Below the pieces are notes generated by a model that saw nothing but the letters and a program-made list of their open reading frames with translations, did not search any database and was not told the DNA's origin. Both the position numbers and the translations under genes were made by a program. Shown piece after piece: positions 35,212 through 44,097 of a stretch of DNA of 63,557 nt. The stretch covers positions 1 to 63,557 of the forward strand of contig JACOMY010000012.1 of the NCBI GenBank assembly GCA_014324045.1, given 5' to 3'. The first letter of the stretch is position 1. Each line of letters begins with the position of its first letter. The DNA comes from Rhodospirillales bacterium (GTDB lineage: Bacteria; Pseudomonadota; Alphaproteobacteria; Kiloniellales; JACOMY01).

Positions 35212-36707
35212 GCGCCAGCCTCAATAGTACCATCCTCAATGTTGACGGTGATGCATTTGCGGTAGGTATAGGCCTCCAGCGCCCCTTCGATGGAATACTC
35301 GCTCCCCATGCCCGATTGTTTGGTTCCGCCATAGGACATGCCCGGGATCTGCCCGCCGCCTTGGTTGACCTGAATCCAGCCTGCGTCGATGGCACGGGTC
35401 AGACGGACGATCCGGCTGACGTCGTGGGTAAAGAAGAACGCTGCTAACCCATAGTGAGTGTCATTGGCCATGGCAGTGACCTCTTCTTCGGTTTCGAACG
35501 GGATTGCGACCATGACCGGGCCGAATACCTCTTCACGCGCGATGCGCCACGCATTGTCGATACCGGTGATAATCGTCGGGTTGGGGCAAAATCCCGCTGG
35601 GTCTTCGGCAGGCGTTTCCCCGATCAGGAAGGTCGCGCCTGCGGCCTCGGCCTCGGCCACATAGTTGCGGATTTCGCCATAACGTTCGGCATTTACCACC
35701 GCGCCCATATCCACATCCGGATCCAGCGCGTCGCCCACTTTCAACGCAGCCGATTTCTCGGCCACTTTCGGCATCAGCGCGTCCCAGATGTCCTTGTGCA
35801 CAAACAGGCGCGACCCGGCGGTGCAGCTTTGCCCCTGACGGGCAAAACGCATGGCATTGGCAACCTGTTGCGCAGTCGCATCCAATCGCCCGTTCTCGAT
35901 CGCATCCGGGAACACGATTGTCGGCGATTTACCGCCCAGTTCCAATGTCAGCTTGGCGATGCGATCGGCTGTCGCCTTGCCGATCAGCTTGCCGACTTCG
36001 GACGATCCCGTGAAGGAAACCTTGTCGACACCCGGATGGCTGGCCAGTGCCGCACCGGCCTCTTCGCCCAGCCCGGTAACAAGGTTGAACACACCCGGCG
36101 GGAACAGGCCGTCGGCCAGTTCGGCCAGCTTCAGGATCGCCAAAGGCGCGTCTTCGGCCGGCTTCAACACCAGGCAGTTGCCGGTCGCCAGTGCCATCGA
36201 GATCTTGACCGCGCCCAACTGCAAGGGGGAATTCCAAGGAATGATCGCGCCGACCACTCCGTGCGGCTCACGCGTCGAATAGCTGAACAGGCCGGGACCC
36301 AAAGGCAGGGTCTCGCCTTTCTGTTCGACCGCTACGCCGCCGTAGTATTTCAGCACACCAGCAGCGCCCCTTGCCTCGCCCCGCGACTGTGTCTTGATGG
36401 CGTTTCCGGATTCGGCAGCCAGTACCCGTGCCACTTCCTCGGCCTTCTGTTCCAGACGGCACCCGAGTTCGGACAGCAGCCTGCCGCGTTCGCTGGCTGC
36501 CAAACTGCGCCACGCCGGCAGCGCGGCACGGGCGGCGGCGACAGCTAGATCGACCTCGGCCGGCGTGCCGCGTCCGACCTCGCAGATGGGGCTGCGGCGT
36601 GAGGGATTTTCGATCACCAGCCGCCCTTCGGGCCAGTGCCAGGCGCCCTTGATGTAATTTCCGGCCAGACCCGCTTGGGGTAGTTTCGGTTCTAGGTGTG
36701 TCGTCAT
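35208..36707 (-). CDS. NAD(P)-dependent aldehyde dehydrogenase
   Basis: 499 aa. The catalytic glutamate is in KLTLELGGKSPTIVFPDA, the catalytic cysteine in RFARQGQSCTAGSRLFV, and VSFTGSSEVGKLIGKA binds the cofactor. It oxidises an aldehyde to a carboxylate; next to a class III omega-aminotransferase the likely substrate is the semialdehyde that enzyme makes. Its stop overlaps the GTG of the SelA-like gene. Trimethylaminobutyraldehyde and betaine-aldehyde dehydrogenases belong to the same family, so sequence alone does not fix the substrate. Confidence 0.9.
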   Translation of the reverse strand: MTTHLEPKLPQAGLAGNYIKGAWHWPEGRLVIENPSRRSPICEVGRGTPAEVDLAVAAARAALPAWRSLAASERGRLLSELGCRLEQKAEEVARVLAAESGNAIKTQSRGEARGAAGVLKYYGGVAVEQKGETLPLGPGLFSYSTREPHGVVGAIIPWNSPLQLGAVKISMALATGNCLVLKPAEDAPLAILKLAELADGLFPPGVFNLVTGLGEEAGAALASHPGVDKVSFTGSSEVGKLIGKATADRIAKLTLELGGKSPTIVFPDAIENGRLDATAQQVANAMRFARQGQSCTAGSRLFVHKDIWDALMPKVAEKSAALKVGDALDPDVDMGAVVNAERYGEIRNYVAEAEAAGATFLIGETPAEDPAGFCPNPTIITGIDNAWRIAREEVFGPVMVAIPFETEEEVTAMANDTHYGLAAFFFTHDVSRIVRLTRAIDAGWIQVNQGGGQIPGMSYGGTKQSGMGSEYSIEGALEAYTYRKCITVNIEDGTIEAGA

Positions 36708-36818
36708 CCCTGTTCTCCTTGCCGAGCTTTAGGCATTCAGAAAAAAGACGCGCCGCCTTTGGAGAGCGTTTGGCAGCTAGGGATCGGATGAGCGCTGGGC
36801 CCGACCCCAGATGTTCGG

Positions 36819-38195
36819 TCAAATTTTGGAACGAACCTCGGCCCAGGCGTCATCTAGCGCGCCCTTGAAGCGTTCAGTTGCGATCTCGATCTCATCCTCA
36901 TCGATAATCAGCGGCGGCATAAAGCTCATCCGGTCGCCGATCGCACGCAGGTACAGACCCCGGTCATGGGCAAAGTTCTGCACAAGTTCGCCCACTTTCC
37001 AGGAGGGATCGAACGGTTCGCGCGCCTTCGCGTCCTTCATCAACTCGAACCCGCAGAACAGGCCGACGCCGCGCACCTCAGCGACCAAGGGGTGGCCGGC
37101 CATGGCGTGGCATTTTTCCAGGAACCGCGCCGAAACCTTGCGGACGTGACCGACAAGGTCGATCTCGTCATAGATATCCAGCGCCTCAAGCCCCACGGCG
37201 GCCCCCACCGGGTGGCCCGCATAGGTATAGCCGTGGCCGAAGGTGCCCACCTCGTCCGAGTTCTGCATCATGTCGGTATAGAGCCCGTCCTTGAACATCA
37301 GCGCCGAGATCGGGAAGAACGCTGCCGACAGCGCCTTGGCGCAGGACACCATGTCAGGCTCCAGCCCCCAGGTCTGCGAGCCCCACATATTGCCGGTGCG
37401 GCCAAAGCCGCAGACAACTTCGTCTGCCAGAAACTTGATATCGTATTTGCGCAGTACCGCCTGCATCTCTTGCCAATACCCTGCCGGCGGCATCAGCGCG
37501 CCACCGCCCGAAATCGCGGGTTCGGCAAAAAAGGCCGCTACGCTATCGGGACCCTCTTCAAGGATTAGCCCTTCGAAGCGAGCTGCCATGCGGGCTGAGA
37601 ATTCCTCTTCACTTTCGCCATCGATGTGAAAGCGGTAATAGTTCGGTAATTCGGTGTGCTTGAATTCCGGCAGGGGCAGGCCGAACTTGGCGTGCATATG
37701 CGGTTGCCCCGACAGCGATACGGTGGCCACGGTATTGCCGTGATAACCGCGCACCCGCCCGACGATTTTGCGCCGCTCGGGTTCGCCCTTTGCCGTATTG
37801 CTGTACCATAGCAGCTTGATCGCAGTGTCGTTGGCTTCGGATCCCGAACACTGGAACATGACGCGGTTCATCCCACTCGGCGCCATCCCGATCAGCCGCT
37901 CACCCAGTTCCGCCACCCGCGGATGCGAGCGGTTGTAGAAGGTGGGCGCAAAGGGCAGCATATCCATTTGCTGTTTCGCGGCGTTGGATAGGCGCTCGTT
38001 GTGATAACCTAAGCTGACGCATCCCAAACCGGAAAAGCCATCGATGATTTCCCGGCCTTCCGAATCGTAGATAAAGATGCCCTTGCCCCGTGTAATCATG
38101 GTGGGGCCCTGTTCAGCGTGCTGACGCAGGTTGGACTGCGGATGCACGTGGTGTGCAATGTCCTGCCGGATCGCGCGTTTGGCATCGATGTTCAT
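36819..38195 (-). CDS. Class III omega-aminotransferase
   Basis: 458 aa from the ATG at 38195 (MNIDAKRAIRQ), preceded by GGAG at a good distance; an in-frame start 36 bp upstream lies in the promoter. Motifs are GFSGLGCVSLGYHNERL, MFQCSGSEANDTAIKL, FLADEVVCGFGRTGNMWG (cofactor Asp) and the PLP lysine in VSCAKALSAAFFPISALM. The family moves terminal amino groups from omega-amino acids or amines to pyruvate or 2-oxoglutarate. First gene of an arm divergent from lysR. Confidence 0.9.
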   Translation of the reverse strand: MNIDAKRAIRQDIAHHVHPQSNLRQHAEQGPTMITRGKGIFIYDSEGREIIDGFSGLGCVSLGYHNERLSNAAKQQMDMLPFAPTFYNRSHPRVAELGERLIGMAPSGMNRVMFQCSGSEANDTAIKLLWYSNTAKGEPERRKIVGRVRGYHGNTVATVSLSGQPHMHAKFGLPLPEFKHTELPNYYRFHIDGESEEEFSARMAARFEGLILEEGPDSVAAFFAEPAISGGGALMPPAGYWQEMQAVLRKYDIKFLADEVVCGFGRTGNMWGSQTWGLEPDMVSCAKALSAAFFPISALMFKDGLYTDMMQNSDEVGTFGHGYTYAGHPVGAAVGLEALDIYDEIDLVGHVRKVSARFLEKCHAMAGHPLVAEVRGVGLFCGFELMKDAKAREPFDPSWKVGELVQNFAHDRGLYLRAIGDRMSFMPPLIIDEDEIEIATERFKGALDDAWAEVRSKI

Positions 38196-38238
38196 TGGAT
38201 TGCTCCAGATAAAAACCCAGTGTACTTTCACATTTATC

Positions 38239-38253
38239 TTGACTGAGCTTCAA
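38239..38253. promoter_or_regulatory. Candidate LysR-type box in the divergent promoter
   Basis: TTGACTGAGCTTCAA contains TTGA-N7-TCAA, an imperfect palindrome with the T-N11-A core expected of LysR-regulator sites. It lies midway between the divergent starts of the aminotransferase and lysR genes. Confidence 0.5.
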
Positions 38254-38301
38254 TAGTTAATTTTTTTCGATTTGTTGAATTTCCTTCAGGCAAAACCCCC
38301 T

Positions 38302-39228
38302 ATGAAACCCCTCTTGGATCTCCGGCACCTGCAACTGATTCGGGCCATTGTCGAGACAGGCCGCATCACCGATGCGGCGAAAGTGCTGGGTGTCACCTCT
38401 TCGGCATTGTCGCATCGCTTGCGCGAAGCCGAACGCAGGCTGGATGTGCCCCTGTTTACGCGTATGCACAAAAAGCTGCGCAAGACCCCGGCCGCCGACT
38501 ACATGGCTGTGGTCGCCGAACGCATTCTGACAGATCTCAACCGGGCGGAAGAGGACGTGCGCCGCATGAATGCGGGCATTCAGCACGTGGTGCGCCTGTC
38601 GGTCGAAGCTTATAGCAACTATCGCTGGCTACCTTCGTTCATCAAGTTTCTGAAATCGCGCGCCGCAGGTATCGACATCCAGATTATGGCCGATGCGCGC
38701 AACGATCCGACGAACGGTGTCCTAAACCGGCATATCGACATCGCCGTTGTCTCGGGTGCTGTGGCGCAGCCCGGTCTTGGCAGCATGAAACTGTTCGACG
38801 ACCCGCTGCTTTATATTATGCCCCCGTCTCACCGGCTGGCAGGGCGGGACTATATCGAGGGCGCCGATATTGTGGATGAATCCTTCATTACCTACACCAA
38901 GGTCCCGGAGCCGGACCGGGAATTTGCATTGTTGTTCCGCCCGACCGACAGTTATCCCAAATGGACCGCCACGGTGGAGCTGCCGGAAGCCATTGTCGAA
39001 CTGGTCGCCTCGGAACTGGGAACCAGCGTCTTATCCAGCTGGGCCATGCAGTCGGCGCTGAAGGAGGGGCGGATCGTGGGTGCCCAAGTCACTAGGAACG
39101 GCATTTCCGTTCCATGGTCCGCCGCTTACCGCACCGAGGATGCAATCGAAGACGACCCGATTTTTCAGGTCGTCACCTTGCTCAGGCAGTGGTGCGATTT
39201 GCCGGACGCAGGGTTCCACGCGATTTGA
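38302..39228 (+). CDS. LysR-family transcriptional regulator
   Basis: 308 aa from the ATG at 38302 (MKPLLDLRHLQL). Winged helix-turn-helix: ETGRITDAAKVLGVTSSALS then HRLREAERRLDVPLFTR, the standard LysR N-terminus. The C-terminal effector domain begins with VVRLSVEAYSNYRWLP, similar to MetR-like regulators. Divergent from the aminotransferase arm and convergent with the demethylase arm (28-bp gap), so it sits at the centre of the cluster and probably senses its substrate. Confidence 0.93.
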   Translation: MKPLLDLRHLQLIRAIVETGRITDAAKVLGVTSSALSHRLREAERRLDVPLFTRMHKKLRKTPAADYMAVVAERILTDLNRAEEDVRRMNAGIQHVVRLSVEAYSNYRWLPSFIKFLKSRAAGIDIQIMADARNDPTNGVLNRHIDIAVVSGAVAQPGLGSMKLFDDPLLYIMPPSHRLAGRDYIEGADIVDESFITYTKVPEPDREFALLFRPTDSYPKWTATVELPEAIVELVASELGTSVLSSWAMQSALKEGRIVGAQVTRNGISVPWSAAYRTEDAIEDDPIFQVVTLLRQWCDLPDAGFHAI

Positions 39229-39256
39229 CGCCTATCGTGCTTACGGGTGGGCGGGC

Positions 39257-41671
39257 TTAGCCGCGCGCCCGGGAGAGCGTCGGGTCGTAATGTGCACGCA
39301 AACTTGCGGTGGCCTCGATCGGCTGACCGGCGACGCAGATTTCGAAGGGCCCCTCCGCAAGCTCCTCCAACGGCATCCCGTCCGGCCGCCGAACGTAGCC
39401 CATGCCGACAGCGCCGCCGAGGCTCCATCCATAGCTCGCCGAGGTCAAACGACCGACAATCCTGCCGGCGGACAGGATTGGCTCCTTGCCAAAGACCAAT
39501 GCATCGGGATCGTTCAACCGGAAGCACAGCAAACGGCTGTCCGGTCCCTTGGCTTTACGCGCCTCTATGGCCGCTTTGCCGGTGAAAGCGGTGGAAAAAT
39601 CACAGGCAAAGGTCAGGCCGCTTTCCACCGGACTGTCAAAGGGGCCAATGTCGTGCCCCCAATGGCGAAAGCCCTTTTCAATCCGGCAGCTGTCAACCGC
39701 CATGCCCCCGCACAGGCGCGGTGCATCCGCGGCTGCCACGATCGTCTCGTAGACCTGTTGGGCAAATTCGGATGGAATATGCAGTTCCCAACCCAATTCG
39801 CCCACATAGGTAATACGCTGCGCCCGGACCGGCGCGTGCCCCACGTGCAAGGATTGCCACGAACCGAAGGGAAAGGCTTCGTTCGACAAATCGGCGTCTG
39901 CCAGCGGTGTCAGGAAATCGCGCGCGCGCGGCCCCATCAAGGCCAAGGTGGCCTCGGAGGAGGTAACATTGACCACCGATAGGCCTGTGCCTTCAAGTTG
40001 CGTCTTCAACCAGTATTCGGTCTGTGGCTCGGCCCCGGCAGAGGCCATGACCATGAAACGAGCGCTCGTAAGGCGGGCTACGGTAACATCCGTCTCGATC
40101 CCGCCTTGTTGGTTGAACATCTGCGTGTAGACCAGAGATCCGGGCGCGACCGCCATGTTGGCACCGCAGAGCCGCTGCATCTGCGTCTCGGCACCCTGCC
40201 CATCTGTCACGAAGCGGCCAAATGTCAGGTCGATCAGGCCCAAATCGCCCCTTAGGGCCTCATGCTCGGCTTGCCAATCGTCAAACCACGGCTCCCGTCC
40301 GAAAGCGTCGTTCATTTTGCGCCCATAGTAAAGGGGACGTTCCCAGCCATTTGCGCTGGCAAACTGCGCGCCGGCATCCCGCAATTGGGGGTAATAGGGA
40401 GTACGCCGCAGGCCTCGCGCCTGCGTTTTTCGCAAATAAGGCCAGTGCATCGCATAGGCCTGGCCCAGCGTTTCAGCGGCCTTGATCGCAGTATAGCTGC
40501 GCGCGTTCAGTCCCGGCACGATGCGGCGGCTGTCCACATCGGTCAGATCCATCGTCATATGGCCGTTCACGATCCACTCGGCCAATGCCTTGCCTGCACC
40601 GGGCCCGTTCTGAATACCGGTCGAGTTGAACCCCGCCACAACCCAGTATCCTTTCACATCCGGCACCGGCCCCAGATAGTGCTTGGCGTCCGGCGTAAAG
40701 CACTCCGGCCCATTGAAGAATTTGCGAATGCCTGAGTCGGCCAGGGCCGGGACACGTTCCATCGCCGATTGCAAAATCGGATAAAGATGTTCCGCATCGC
40801 AAGGCAACTCATCGAATTCGAAACTATCCGGCAGCCCGTCTTTCGGCAGCCAGGGGGTGGCGTTCGGTTCGGAACAGCCGATCAGCAGCTTACCCGCATC
40901 TTCCTTGTAATAGGCGTATTCGTCCATCACCCGCAGGACGGGCAGATCGCCGGTCAAGCCGTCTATCGGATCGGTCACGACATAGTAGTGATTGGTATAG
41001 TGCAGAGGGATCTGCACACCATGGGCAAGGCCAAACTCACGCGCCCACATCCCTGTTGCATTTACCACGTGTTCAGCGCGCACCACGCTACCGGAGATCT
41101 CCACGCCAACGGCGCGGCCCTTTTCGATCGTCAGGCGGTCAACCTGGGTGTTTTCGAATATCTGTGCCCCCTTCATGCGTGCGCCTTTGGCAAGGGCCAT
41201 GGTTGTGTCGATGGGATTGGTGTGGCCGTCTCCGGGAAACCGGAATGCCCCCTTTGCACCGTGGATCGACAGAAGCGGCCACTGGGCCCCTGCGGCCTGG
41301 GCGCTGATTTCCTCGGCCTGGATTCCACAGCCATGGGCATAGTCGACCTTACGCCGCAACTCCTGCATCCGGGCGTCCGTCAAGGCCAATGTCAGCGATC
41401 CGTTACGCTTGAACCCTGTGTTCTGGCCGGTCTCATCCTCTAGACTTTCCATCAGGTCCAGCCCGTATCTGGCCAGCGCCGACAGCACAGGTACGCCCTG
41501 AGTTTCGGAGACCAGTCCGGCAGCATGCCATGTGGTGCCAGAGGTCAGTTTCCTGCGCTCGAAGAGTGCGGCCGACCAGCCCGCCTTGGCAAGGTGATAC
41601 GCGGTTGCACAGCCGGCAATGCCGCCACCGACGATGGCAACCTGGACCTCCGAGGGCAGCGGTTCAGTCAT
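39257..41671 (-). CDS. FAD-dependent demethylase with GcvT folate domain (dimethylglycine dehydrogenase-like), second copy
   Basis: 804 aa. N-terminal amine-oxidase domain: FAD loop VAIVGGGIAGCATAYHLAKA and TSGTTWHAAGL, where the Trp-His carries covalent FAD in dimethylglycine dehydrogenases. The second half is a GcvT-like aminomethyltransferase domain (about residue 430 onwards; MGPRARDFLTPLADADLS, GELGWELHIPSEFAQQVYE, IEKGFRHWGHDIGPFDSPVE). The reaction is oxidative N-demethylation with transfer of the methylene to tetrahydrofolate. Its start is 4 bp after the first copy's stop, so the two are co-translated. The two share architecture but differ widely in sequence, suggesting different substrates. 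Confidence 0.9.
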   Translation of the reverse strand: MTEPLPSEVQVAIVGGGIAGCATAYHLAKAGWSAALFERRKLTSGTTWHAAGLVSETQGVPVLSALARYGLDLMESLEDETGQNTGFKRNGSLTLALTDARMQELRRKVDYAHGCGIQAEEISAQAAGAQWPLLSIHGAKGAFRFPGDGHTNPIDTTMALAKGARMKGAQIFENTQVDRLTIEKGRAVGVEISGSVVRAEHVVNATGMWAREFGLAHGVQIPLHYTNHYYVVTDPIDGLTGDLPVLRVMDEYAYYKEDAGKLLIGCSEPNATPWLPKDGLPDSFEFDELPCDAEHLYPILQSAMERVPALADSGIRKFFNGPECFTPDAKHYLGPVPDVKGYWVVAGFNSTGIQNGPGAGKALAEWIVNGHMTMDLTDVDSRRIVPGLNARSYTAIKAAETLGQAYAMHWPYLRKTQARGLRRTPYYPQLRDAGAQFASANGWERPLYYGRKMNDAFGREPWFDDWQAEHEALRGDLGLIDLTFGRFVTDGQGAETQMQRLCGANMAVAPGSLVYTQMFNQQGGIETDVTVARLTSARFMVMASAGAEPQTEYWLKTQLEGTGLSVVNVTSSEATLALMGPRARDFLTPLADADLSNEAFPFGSWQSLHVGHAPVRAQRITYVGELGWELHIPSEFAQQVYETIVAAADAPRLCGGMAVDSCRIEKGFRHWGHDIGPFDSPVESGLTFACDFSTAFTGKAAIEARKAKGPDSRLLCFRLNDPDALVFGKEPILSAGRIVGRLTSASYGWSLGGAVGMGYVRRPDGMPLEELAEGPFEICVAGQPIEATASLRAHYDPTLSRARG

Positions 41672-41675
41672 CGCG

Positions 41676-44093
41676 CTAGCCCCGCGGCCGGACGTTTTCA
41701 GGATCGTAGAACGGCAGGGTCGCCACGGTCGCCTTGACCGGAACCCCCAGTATCTCGATGTCGTATCGATCCCCGGGCGCAGCCTCTTGGGTCAGGTAGC
41801 CAAGCGCAATCCGTTTACCGATCCGAAATCCAGTGCCAGCTGAACTGACATAACCGACTGGCTTGCCGTCGCGGCAGATCGGGTCGGAAGGCAGAGCATC
41901 CGCACCTTGGCCATCCAGCATAAAGGCGGTGAAGTGGTAGTTCCTGGGTTGACCCGCCTGTGCCAGAAAGGCATCGCGGCCGACAAAATTGTCTTTGTTC
42001 CTGCTGACAAACCGATCGAGCCCGGCGTCAAAGGCGGTGTATTCGATACCGAAATCCGCGCCCCATCCGTGATAGCCCTTTTCGATCCGCATCGCGTTCA
42101 ACGCATAAGAGCCGAACTCGACCATACCCTTGTCCGCACCCTGTCGCACGATGGCCCGATAGACCGGCAGCAGATCGTCGCTGCGCATATGCAGTTCCCA
42201 TCCCAGTTCGCCCAGGTAAGAGAGGCGCAGCGCAATGACCGGAGCTCCTGCAATGGCGATCCGGCGCACCGACATCCACGGCGCAGCCTCTCTCGACAGA
42301 TCGTTATCTGTCAGCGGCTGCAACAGGTCCCGCGACTTTGGCCCCATAACCATCAGCGCGGCGTCGAACTGGGACCCGCGTGTAAGGGTCACGCCTTCGT
42401 CCGGCAGGAATTGCGACATCCAGTCGTGATCGCGCCGCTCTGCAAGGGTTGGCCCGCATAACAGGTACTTGTTGTCTTCCAACCTGGCAATCGTGGCCTC
42501 GGACCAGATCTTGCCCTTAGGCGTCAGCATATAGCTCAGCTTGACACGGCCCACCCTGGGCATTGCACCGCAGAAGACATGATTTAGGAATTCGGTCGCA
42601 TTCGGTCCCTCGACCCCGTACCGGGTAAAGCCGCCGTGATCCATAACGCCCACATGGTCGCGCACGCCTTCGCATTCGGCTCTTACCGCATCGTGCCAGG
42701 CCTCGCGACGAAAGCTGAGCCGGCCGTCATCCTTGACCGCGTCCGTTTCAAACCAGAAGGCCCGCTCCCATCCTGCAACCTGCCCGAACACAGCCCCTTT
42801 GGCCTTGAGCACAGGGTAAAGCGGCGTGGTTTGCACTGGACGGCCCGAATTCCAGATCCGGTGCGGATAGGGGATCGCGTATTGATGCTCGTAAAGCTCG
42901 CTGGAACGCCTGACGCTATAGTCGAATGTGGCCCATTCCTCGCCAAAGCGGCGTGGATCCCAGAAGGACATGTCCCACTCGGTTTCGCCTTCGGCGATCC
43001 ATTCGGTCAGCGTTTTCGCCGCCGCCGCCGAGTGGGTGATGCCGACCGGGAAACAGCAGGCGTGGTAGAAATTCGGCAGGCCGAAGGCCGGACCGCACAG
43101 CGGCGCACCATCGGGGCTGTAGGGGATCGGGCCGTTCACGAAGCGGCTGACACCGGCCTCGCCCAGCAGCGGCAGGTGTTCCAGTGCGGCCTCCAGGATT
43201 GCGGCGATGTCGTCAGGACTGTCCGGATAAAGCTGGTTGGCAAAGCAACCCGGCATCCCCTCCAGCCACGCGGGGCGCCCTGCATGCCCATACGAACCCA
43301 GCAACAAGCCGTTGCCCTCACGCCGCAGGTAATACATAATGTCCGGATCCCGTACGAGCGGGAAGCTTTCGGGATTTGCCTCAAGTTCGGGTAGGCTGCC
43401 GGTGACCAGATACTGATGCTCCAATGTAACGACAGGCAGCTTTTGCCCCACCATCTCCCCCACCGCCCGGCCATAGTATCCGCTCGCGTTGATCACGATG
43501 TCACAGATCACGTCACCTTTGTCGGTCGCTAGCTGCCATTCGCCCGAGGGGCGGCGGCCGATGCCGGCGACCCGGGTGAAGCGCGCGATTCGAGCGCCCA
43601 GGTCGCGCGCACCCTTGGCCAGGGCCTGAGTCAGCTGGCCAGGGTCCACATCCCCCTCATAGGGGTCGTAAATCCCCCCGACGATGCCGTCACCCGAGCT
43701 AAAAAAAGGATGCATAGCGTCCATCTCGGACGGGGTTAGCATCGCCATGTCATAGCCCAAACCCTTCGAAATCCCGACGAGGTGCCGGAAAAGGTCCATC
43801 CGCTCGGGCGTATGAGCGGGCCAGAAAGCGCCTGTGTGGCGGTAGGTGATGGGATAGCCGACCTCTTCCGCCAGATCCTTGTAGAGCCGCCAGGCATAGT
43901 TACCCGCCCGCATTCCGCCCCAGCTGTTGGCATAGGTCGGGATGTTACCCGCCGCATGCCAGGTCGATCCGCTGGTCAACTCGTTCTTTTCGATCAGCAG
44001 CGTGTCGGTCACGCCTGCCTTGGCAAGATGATAGAGGGTCGAGACGCCAACGGCACCGCCCCCGACGATCACGACTTCGGCTTGGCTTTTCAC
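41676..44093 (-). CDS. FAD-dependent demethylase with GcvT folate domain, first copy
   Basis: 805 aa from a GTG at 44093, 4 bp after the mttB-like stop; the longer open frame overlaps mttB and is not conserved. FAD loop VVIVGGGAVGVSTLYHLAKA, flavinylation-type TSGSTWHAAGNIPTYANSW, then GcvT-domain elements (YMLTPKGKIWSEATIARL, MGPKSRDLLQPLTDNDLS, LGELGWELHMRSDDLL, IEKGYHGWGADFGIEYTAFD). Dimethylglycine/sarcosine-dehydrogenase type. Position between mttB-like and the second copy points to the middle step in removing methyl groups from one compound. Confidence 0.9.
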   Translation of the reverse strand: MKSQAEVVIVGGGAVGVSTLYHLAKAGVTDTLLIEKNELTSGSTWHAAGNIPTYANSWGGMRAGNYAWRLYKDLAEEVGYPITYRHTGAFWPAHTPERMDLFRHLVGISKGLGYDMAMLTPSEMDAMHPFFSSGDGIVGGIYDPYEGDVDPGQLTQALAKGARDLGARIARFTRVAGIGRRPSGEWQLATDKGDVICDIVINASGYYGRAVGEMVGQKLPVVTLEHQYLVTGSLPELEANPESFPLVRDPDIMYYLRREGNGLLLGSYGHAGRPAWLEGMPGCFANQLYPDSPDDIAAILEAALEHLPLLGEAGVSRFVNGPIPYSPDGAPLCGPAFGLPNFYHACCFPVGITHSAAAAKTLTEWIAEGETEWDMSFWDPRRFGEEWATFDYSVRRSSELYEHQYAIPYPHRIWNSGRPVQTTPLYPVLKAKGAVFGQVAGWERAFWFETDAVKDDGRLSFRREAWHDAVRAECEGVRDHVGVMDHGGFTRYGVEGPNATEFLNHVFCGAMPRVGRVKLSYMLTPKGKIWSEATIARLEDNKYLLCGPTLAERRDHDWMSQFLPDEGVTLTRGSQFDAALMVMGPKSRDLLQPLTDNDLSREAAPWMSVRRIAIAGAPVIALRLSYLGELGWELHMRSDDLLPVYRAIVRQGADKGMVEFGSYALNAMRIEKGYHGWGADFGIEYTAFDAGLDRFVSRNKDNFVGRDAFLAQAGQPRNYHFTAFMLDGQGADALPSDPICRDGKPVGYVSSAGTGFRIGKRIALGYLTQEAAPGDRYDIEILGVPVKATVATLPFYDPENVRPRG

Positions 44094-44097
44094 CGAT

